DNA from: Alviniconcha marisindica
Taxonomy: Eukaryota > Mollusca > Gastropoda > Provannidae
Length of the DNA stretch: 64,000 nt
Direction: 5' to 3'
Assembly: GCA_018857735.1 (NCBI GenBank)
Contig: JABMCL010001379.1
Coordinates: 656,001-720,000 of the forward strand
Positions 59,601-64,000 of this stretch are shown in pieces. Positions within the stretch are counted from its first letter, which is position 1; each line of letters begins with the position of its first letter. A program made the position numbers and the translations under genes. The notes below the pieces were generated by a model. The model had not been told where the DNA came from. It did no database searches and was given only the letters and a program-made list of their open reading frames with translations.

Positions 59601-61899
59601 CACTGCCAACTTAAAGCACACACAGCACTACCCAATATCTTACCCAACTGGTTGCCAGAGATCACAGGGTACTAACCCAGTCAGTAAAGAGATTTTTACA
59701 TCCTGTTAACAATGAAGGTTGTCTGTGGATGTGGGAATTAGTCAGCTAGTAACTGGATTCGTATGTCCAGTTAAACACAAAGGGTTGTCTGTGGATGTGG
59801 GCATTAGTCAGATAGTAAAGGGATTTTTATGTCCTGTTGACCACAAAGGGTTGTCCATGGATGTGGGAATTAGTTAGTAAAGGGATTTTTATGTCCTGTT
59901 GACCACAAAGGGTTGTTTGTGGATGTGGGAATAGACGATCTTCGGAAATCCAGGGGACTGTACTCAGTAAGTGCCTACAGGCATGGCCTGTATATACAGG
60001 TCCAGGCTTGCGCGTGTAGTGCAGAGTAGTCACGCTTTTGTTGGGGGTACAGTGAGCACGTGGGCAAGATGACAGATACCTGTAAACAAAGGCAGAAAAG
60101 GCATCAGAAACGCCGATCAAACGCTCACTGTTTGTTGGGAACATGCAGATCGGATAGTAGGTTCCCCCAGCTGGTAGTCTAGTGTAAATTATAATAGGTC
60201 CATGCCTGAAGATCTAAAACTGTCGCAGATCGGCTCTTCTCAGCTGCCGCCTCCATTCAGGGGACTTCACTCTCCCCGAGTAAGAAAACACTGTCAAATT
60301 ATCTTTGCTTGTTACTTCCGGAAATCGTCTATTAGTCAGTAACTGGATTTTTATGTCCTGTTGACCCCAAAGGGTTGTCTGTGGATGTGGGAATTAGTCA
60401 GTTAGTAATGGGATATCAGTTTACATCCTGTTGAACACAAAGGGTTGTCTGTGGATGTGGGAATTAGTCAGTTAGTAATGGGATATCAGTTTACATCCTG
60501 TTAAACCACAAAGGGTTGTCTGTGGATGTGGGAATTAGTCAGTTAGTAATGGGATATCAGTTTACATCCTGTTGAACACAAAGGGTTGTCTGTGGATGTG
60601 GGAATTAGTCAGTTAGTAATGGGATATCAGTTTACATCCTGTTGAACACAAAGGGTTGTCTGTGGATGTGGGAATTAGTCAGTTAGTAATGGGATATCAG
60701 TTTACATCCTGTTGAACACAAAGGGTTGTCTGTGGATGTGGGAATTAGTCAGTTAGTAATGGGATATCAGTTTACATCCTGTTGAACACAAAGGGTTGTC
60801 TGTGGATGTGGGAATTAGTCAGTTAGTAATGGGATATCAGTTTACATCCTGTTGAACACAAAGGGTTGTCTGTGGATGTGGGAATTAGTCAGTTAGTAAT
60901 GGGATATCAGTTTACATCCTGTTGAACACAAAGGGTTGTCCTGTGGATGTGGGAATTAGTCAGTTAGTAATGGGATATCAGTTTACATCCTGTTGAACAC
61001 AAAGGGTTGTCTGTGGATGTGGGAATTAGTCAGTTAGTAATGGGATATCAGTTTACATCCTGTTGAACACAAAGGGTTGTCTGTGGATGTGGGAATTAGT
61101 CAGTTAGTAATGGGATATCAGTTTACATCCTGTTGAACACAAAGGGTTGTCTGTGGATGTGGGAATTAGTAATTTTTTACGTCTTGTTGAACACAAAGGG
61201 CTGTCTGTGGATGTGGGAATTAGTTAGTAAAGGGATATTTTATGTCCTGTTGACCCACAAAGAGTTGTCTGTGGATGTGGGAACTAGTCCAGCTGGTAAC
61301 TGGATTTAATGTTCTCTTGACCACAAAGGGCTTTCTCTGGATGAGGGAATTAGTCAGTTAGTAGTGGGATATCAGTTTACATCCTGTTGACCCCAAAGGG
61401 TTGTCTGTGGATGTGGGAATTAGTCAGTTAGTAGTGGGATATCAGTTTACATCCTGTTGAACACAAAGGGCTTTCTCTGGATGAGGGAACGAGTCTGGGT
61501 CAGTGTGGTTTTCAGCATGGCATTACTGAACAAAGCTTGTCCCTATAATTATGCTGTGTAGGCCCTTTCCACAATGGCCCACCAAACTGTGACTGACCTG
61601 GTTTGAGCGTCCAGGTGATTGCAGTTTTAAGGATGGTGTTATGGAAGAAGGTCTGGTTGATGGTGAGGTTGTAGATGGCGCCCTCCACACTGGGGTCATA
61701 CTCTGGCATCATGTTCCTTGCTTCATCGTTTTCTGTGAATAATAAATAACAATAGTGGACATTTCTGAAACGCCTGCCCCATGGCTTGAACACACATAAT
61801 GTACATTGAAATAAGAGACTGTTATCAATTTAACAAACAGCTAATGCATGCTGTACTCATCAACACTGGTTCAAACATAACTGACAATGTGCCAAATGC

Positions 61900-61996
<97 letters not shown>

Positions 61997-63498
61997 CATG
62001 CAGGTAGGCACACAAACACAACCTTATAGCACCCTACTGTGTGGTAATCAGCTATGGCCTGCATTATGGGGCTGCCCACACAGGTTACAGCAGTCAGACC
62101 CTGCATTATGGGGCTGCCCACACAGGGTACAGCAGTCAGACCCTGCATTATGGGGCTGCCCACACAGGTTACAGCAGTCAGACGCTGCATTATGGGGCTG
62201 TCCACACAGAGTACAGCAGTCAGACACTGCATTATGGGGCTGCCCACACAGGGTACAGCAGTCAGACCCTGCATTATGGGGCTGCCCACACAGGTTACAG
62301 CAGTCAGACGCTGCATTATGGGGCTGCCCACATACTGTACAGCAGTCAGACACTGCATTATGGGGCTGCCCACATACTGTACAGCAGTCAGACCCTGCAT
62401 TATGTGACTGCCCACACAGGTTACAGCAGTCAGACCCTGCATTATGGGGCTGCCCCTAAGGGGTACAGCAGTCAGACCCTTCATTATGGGGCTGCCCACA
62501 GAGGGTGCAGCAGTCAGACCCTGCATTATGGGGCTGCCCACACAGGGTACAGCAGTCAGGCCCTGCATTATGGGGCTGCCCACACAGAGTACAGCAGTCA
62601 GACCTGCATTATGGGGCTGCCCACATATTGTACAGCAGTCAGACACTGCATTATGGGGCTGCCCACACAGGTACAGCAGTCAGACCCTGCATTATGGGGC
62701 TGCCCACATACAGTACAGCAGTCAGACCTGCATTATGGGGCTGCCCACACAGGGTACAGCAGTCAGACCCTGCATTATGGGGCTGCCCACATACGGTACA
62801 GCAGTCAGACCCTGCATCATGGGGCTGCCCACATACTGTACAGCAGTCAGACCCTGCATTACGGGGCTGCCCCTATAATGTGCAGCAGTCAGACCCTGCA
62901 TTATGGGGCTCCCCACACAGGGTTCAGCAGTCAAACTCTGCATTACGGGGCTGCCCACACAGGGCACAGCAGTCAACTCTGCATTATGGGGCTGCCCACA
63001 CAGGGTACAGCAGTCAAACTCTGCATTATGGGGCTCCCCACACAGGGTACAGCAGTCAAACTCTGCATTATGGGGCTGCCCACACAGGGTACAGCAGTCA
63101 AACTCTGCATTATGGGGCTGCCCACACAGGGTACAGCAGTCAAACTCTGCATTATGGGGCTGCCCACACAGGGTACAGCAGTCAAACTCTGCATTATGGG
63201 GCTCCCACACAGGGTACAGCAGTCAAACTCTGCATTATGGGGCTCCCCACACAGGGTACAGCAGTCAAACTCTGCATTACGGGGCTGCCCACACAGGGTA
63301 CAGCAGTCGAACTCTGCATTATGGGGCTCCCCACACTGGGTACAGCAGTCAAACTCTGCATTATGGGGCTGCCCACAGAGGGTGCAGCAATTGGACCCTG
63401 TACTCACTGGCTTGCTGGGGCGGGGCGTAGGTCTCTATGTATGTGGATGCTGGCTTTCCTCTCTTCTGCTTCCTCTTCCACCGCACCACTGCACGCAC
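52641..63498 (-). CDS. ANOS1: Anosmin-1-like protein, C-terminal half (7 exons, 5' end outside window)
   Basis: Anosmin-1 is a secreted, heparan-sulfate-binding extracellular matrix protein (cysteine-rich + WAP + FN3 domains) acting in axon guidance, cell migration and FGF signalling. Seven exons join in phase to 518 residues and a stop. They encode the end of one FN3 domain, a basic linker (WKRKQKRGKP), then two FN3 domains. The first has YLIYWRLEACARN and LQPDCEYAVRV and ends FLTPPC, which parallels the human block RWFPEACAHN...CKYKVTV...FFTTPPC. The second runs DPPGQVKGL to TGGQHYSVQVSAS. The vertebrate His-rich tail is replaced by a ~200-residue Ser/Thr-rich stalk and a hydrophobic end VAVYLLLVCWGSAFLL, suggesting a GPI anchor. 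The WAP domain would be to the right. Confidence 0.82.
54045..54400. repeat. (GA)n/(GACA)n microsatellite in the last anosmin-like intron
   Basis: Over 350 bp of GA repeats with GACAGA blocks, ending ~25 bp from the exon F donor. On the transcribed strand it is a CT-rich tract. Confidence 0.92.
54425..54572 (-). CDS. ANOS1: Anosmin-like exon F (FN3-4, second half)
   Basis: Encodes NTTHVQLGQLTGGQHYSVQV, SASSVGGSGPPAILHLTAPL and CRPQT. The acceptor GTGTTTCAG|AAC was preferred over an upstream CATGTTTCAG because only it keeps phase. The donor is ACTG|GTACGT. L-x-P/G-G-x-x-Y-x-V-x-V is the FN3 F-strand. Confidence 0.9.
54731..54927 (-). CDS. ANOS1: Anosmin-like exon E (FN3-4, first half)
   Basis: Encodes PPGQVKGLHSETSGCITVVR, WEPASAEQGGQVDTYDVMWG and RQLTLPA. 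The acceptor is GTGTTGCAG and the donor GCT|GTAAGT. It is a standard FN3 start (DPPxxV, W, YxVxW). Confidence 0.93.
54940..56235. repeat. Minisatellite, unit ~19-27 bp, >50 copies
   Basis: Units of GGGAGGGTGAATGTAACAT vary in spacing. At 55950-56220 they become GGGCAATGGGTGAATGTAAC. It fills nearly the whole intron between exons D and E and ends ~20 bp from the exon E acceptor, supplying a C/T-rich tract on the sense strand. Confidence 0.93.
56258..56429 (-). CDS. ANOS1: Anosmin-like exon D
   Basis: Encodes ERSFTLYNLQPDCEYAVRVH, PVNRRGRTG and FLTPPCHMVEVVQGEPPICH then TD. The acceptor is TTATTTCAG and the donor GATG|GTAGGT. It holds the second half of the FN3 domain and the extra cysteine pair (TPPC, IC) found in anosmins. 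Confidence 0.9.
56570..56647. repeat. (CA)n microsatellite
   Basis: CA tract of ~75 bp with a few interruptions. Confidence 0.9.
56755..57000. repeat. Minisatellite, unit 27 bp, ~9 copies
   Basis: Units of AACTCCATAAGCAAATTCAC and ATTCCAA. The 27-bp period keeps all frames open, which explains spurious 9-residue-repeat translations on both strands. Confidence 0.92.
57430..58179 (-). repeat. Minisatellite next to the exon C donor, unit ~36 bp, ~20 copies
   Basis: On the minus strand the units read TGCCAGTCACTAAATACCCT and GTTGGTTTGTCTGTG. The true boundary reads TACCAGTCAT|GTAAGTACCC and TGTTGGTG. The units thus resemble the exon end plus donor, but most have lost the GT (CAC|TAAATACC), while some keep it (CAC|GTAGATACC). 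Confidence 0.85.
58180..58283 (-). CDS. ANOS1: Anosmin-like exon C
   Basis: Completes Gly and encodes KRAQKYLIYWRLEACARNEH then RKAHHRLETSATSH. The acceptor is TGTTCCCAG and the donor CAT|GTAAGT. YxxxWxxEACAxN is the anosmin FN3-3 signature. The donor region is the probable seed of the adjoining 36-bp array. Confidence 0.88.
58351..58770 (+). mobile_element. tRNA-derived SINE, family 2
   Basis: The A box is GTGGCTCAGCGGTAGAGTG and the B box GGTTCGAGTCCC, then a ~370-bp body shared with the copy at 30373. It is antisense to the host gene, ~70 bp upstream of exon C. Confidence 0.88.
58771..59689. other. Intron sequence without genes
   Basis: A short CA tract at 59060-59105 and two copies of GGTGGCGCTGGGC(A/C)TATTTGGG at 59355-59445, possibly the remains of an unidentified element. 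Nothing else recognisable. Confidence 0.4.
59690..61480. repeat. Minisatellite, unit ~67 bp, ~23 copies, interrupted by a TIR element
   Basis: Units of GGGAATTAGTCAGTTAGTAA, TGGGATATCAGTTTACATCC and TGTTGAACACAAAGGGTTGT. The central ten or so copies (60410-61150) are nearly identical, while the flanking copies are diverged and shorter. Confidence 0.95.
59932..60331. mobile_element. 400-bp non-autonomous TIR element inside the minisatellite
   Basis: The ends TAGACGATCTTCGGAAAT and ATTTCCGG/GAAATCGTCTA form inverted repeats (about 15 of 18 matching). Removing TAGACG...CGTCTA exactly restores the repeat unit GTGGGAATTAGTCAGT. Both boundaries are TA, as expected for Tc1/mariner-type MITEs. There is no coding capacity. 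Confidence 0.78.
61598..61732 (-). CDS. ANOS1: Anosmin-like exon B (first strands of FN3)
   Basis: The exon encodes NDEARNMMPEYDPSVEGAIY, NLTINQTFF and KTAITWTLKP with split codons at both ends. The acceptor is TATTCACAG and the donor CCAG|GTCAGT. There are N-glycosylation sequons (NLT, NQT). The W of TAITWTL is the FN3 core tryptophan. Confidence 0.85.
61905..61995. repeat. (CAGA)n-(CA)n microsatellite
   Basis: CAGA units run at 61905-61930, followed by ~30 CA dinucleotides. Confidence 0.93.
62055..63398. repeat. Minisatellite, unit 42 bp, ~32 copies
   Basis: Units of CTGCATTATGGGGCTGCCCA and CACAGGGTACAGCAGTCAGA. Because 42 is a multiple of three, long open frames (up to 500 codons) appear on both strands; they are not genes. 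The array starts about eight bases after the exon A donor. A left block with CAGTCAGAC and a right block with CAGTCAAACT are separate sub-families. Confidence 0.95.
63408..63498 (-). CDS. ANOS1: Anosmin-like exon A (end of an FN3 domain, basic linker)
   Basis: Thirty codons plus one base, VRAVVRWKRKQKRGKPASTY then IETYAPPQQA. The acceptor is GCTTGCAG and the donor GCCA|GTGAGT. The basic cluster is a plausible heparan-sulfate contact. No earlier exon was seen in the last 500 bases of the window. The intron minisatellite starts eight bases after the donor. Confidence 0.75.
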
Positions 63499-63499
63499 C

Positions 63500-64000
63500 T
63501 GCAAGCAGGGATTCAGATGCAGGTGTTAGCTCTTAGAGTTTAACATTCTGTCAACCCTACACTGTCAAGATAGAGGTGTTAGCTCTGTGAGTGTAATGTC
63601 TTGTCAACACTACATTGTCAAGATGTAGGGAAACCAGTTAGCTGGTGCTTTGAGCCCAGTCAACCACATAGGGTTACATCACGGCTGAGGGCAATACAGT
63701 ATTAATAATCAACTAACACACATTCTGAAACAAAACTCCAAACAAATACATTAAGCAAACTGCAGCAAGTCGACAATGCCTTCTCCTTAGTTAAAAAAAA
63801 ATCAATAAAAAAAATCATGCTTCTTGAAACCTTAATGACAATTTATTTACACATTTGAAACACGCCTCATTTGTCCCAAAGAAATCTAAATGAAAACACA
63901 ATAGAATTGTAATTCAGGGTTCATGACACAGATCTCTTTATGATTAGAGAGGAAGGGGAGAAAATGATGTTGAATAAACCAGTTAGGTTAAGAATACTAA
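63500..64000. other. Intron sequence at the right edge
   Basis: A ~70-bp duplication (GTGTTAGCTCTTAGAGTTTA / GTGTTAGCTCTGTGAGTGTA) at 63525-63620 is followed by unique AT-rich DNA. No further exon was found. Confidence 0.45.

Noticed and set aside
62041..63543. 500-codon open frame on the plus strand with a 14-residue repeat (HYGAAHTGYSSQTL)
   Set aside because: It is a 42-bp minisatellite; a period divisible by three leaves several frames open on both strands. It lies within an intron of the anosmin-like gene, and the frame changes at unit-length variants.

Overview
This is animal genomic DNA holding parts of two protein-coding genes, both on the minus strand and both cut into small GT-AG exons separated by repeat-rich introns. 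Multi-exon genes, tRNA-derived SINEs with a TTAC-type tail, degraded CR1/L2-type LINE fragments, TIR elements and very long microsatellites exclude a prokaryote. The overall character fits a lophotrochozoan, most plausibly a gastropod mollusc. The species assignment is inference only.

Gene 1 (positions 1621-33220, minus) is a long-chain acyl-CoA synthetase of the ACSL3/4 class. Fifteen coding exons were assembled by hand. All junctions have GT-AG ends and compatible phases, and they give exactly 1800 nt (600 codons) from the start ATG to an exon carrying the signature motif [10 protein letters not shown]. The last ~100 residues lie beyond the left edge. A splice acceptor one base before the ATG implies a further 5' non-coding exon upstream. 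An ETS/YY1-like promoter near 42.3 kb is a candidate for its start.

Gene 2 (positions 52641-63498, minus) is the 3' part of an anosmin-1 (ANOS1/KAL1) homologue. Seven exons give 518 residues plus stop. They cover the end of one fibronectin type III domain, two complete FN3 domains with the anosmin-type cysteines (EAC, DC, TPPC), a Ser/Thr-rich mucin-like stalk, and a C-terminal hydrophobic tail typical of a GPI-anchor signal. The 5' part lies beyond the right edge.

The rest is introns and about 19 kb of apparently non-coding DNA between the genes (33.2-52.6 kb). It is dominated by minisatellites, GA/CA/GT/TA microsatellites, two SINE families, two LINE relics, two TIR elements and a pseudogene fragment.

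The most striking feature is that many intronic minisatellites are built from the neighbouring exon boundary. At six ACSL boundaries and at least one anosmin boundary, the exon edge together with its splice donor or acceptor has been copied in tandem into the intron, in gene orientation, leaving rows of decoy splice sites. Two further anosmin arrays begin within about 20 nt of a splice site. Copies nearest the exon resemble it most and distal copies are homogenised, suggesting outward growth from the splice site.
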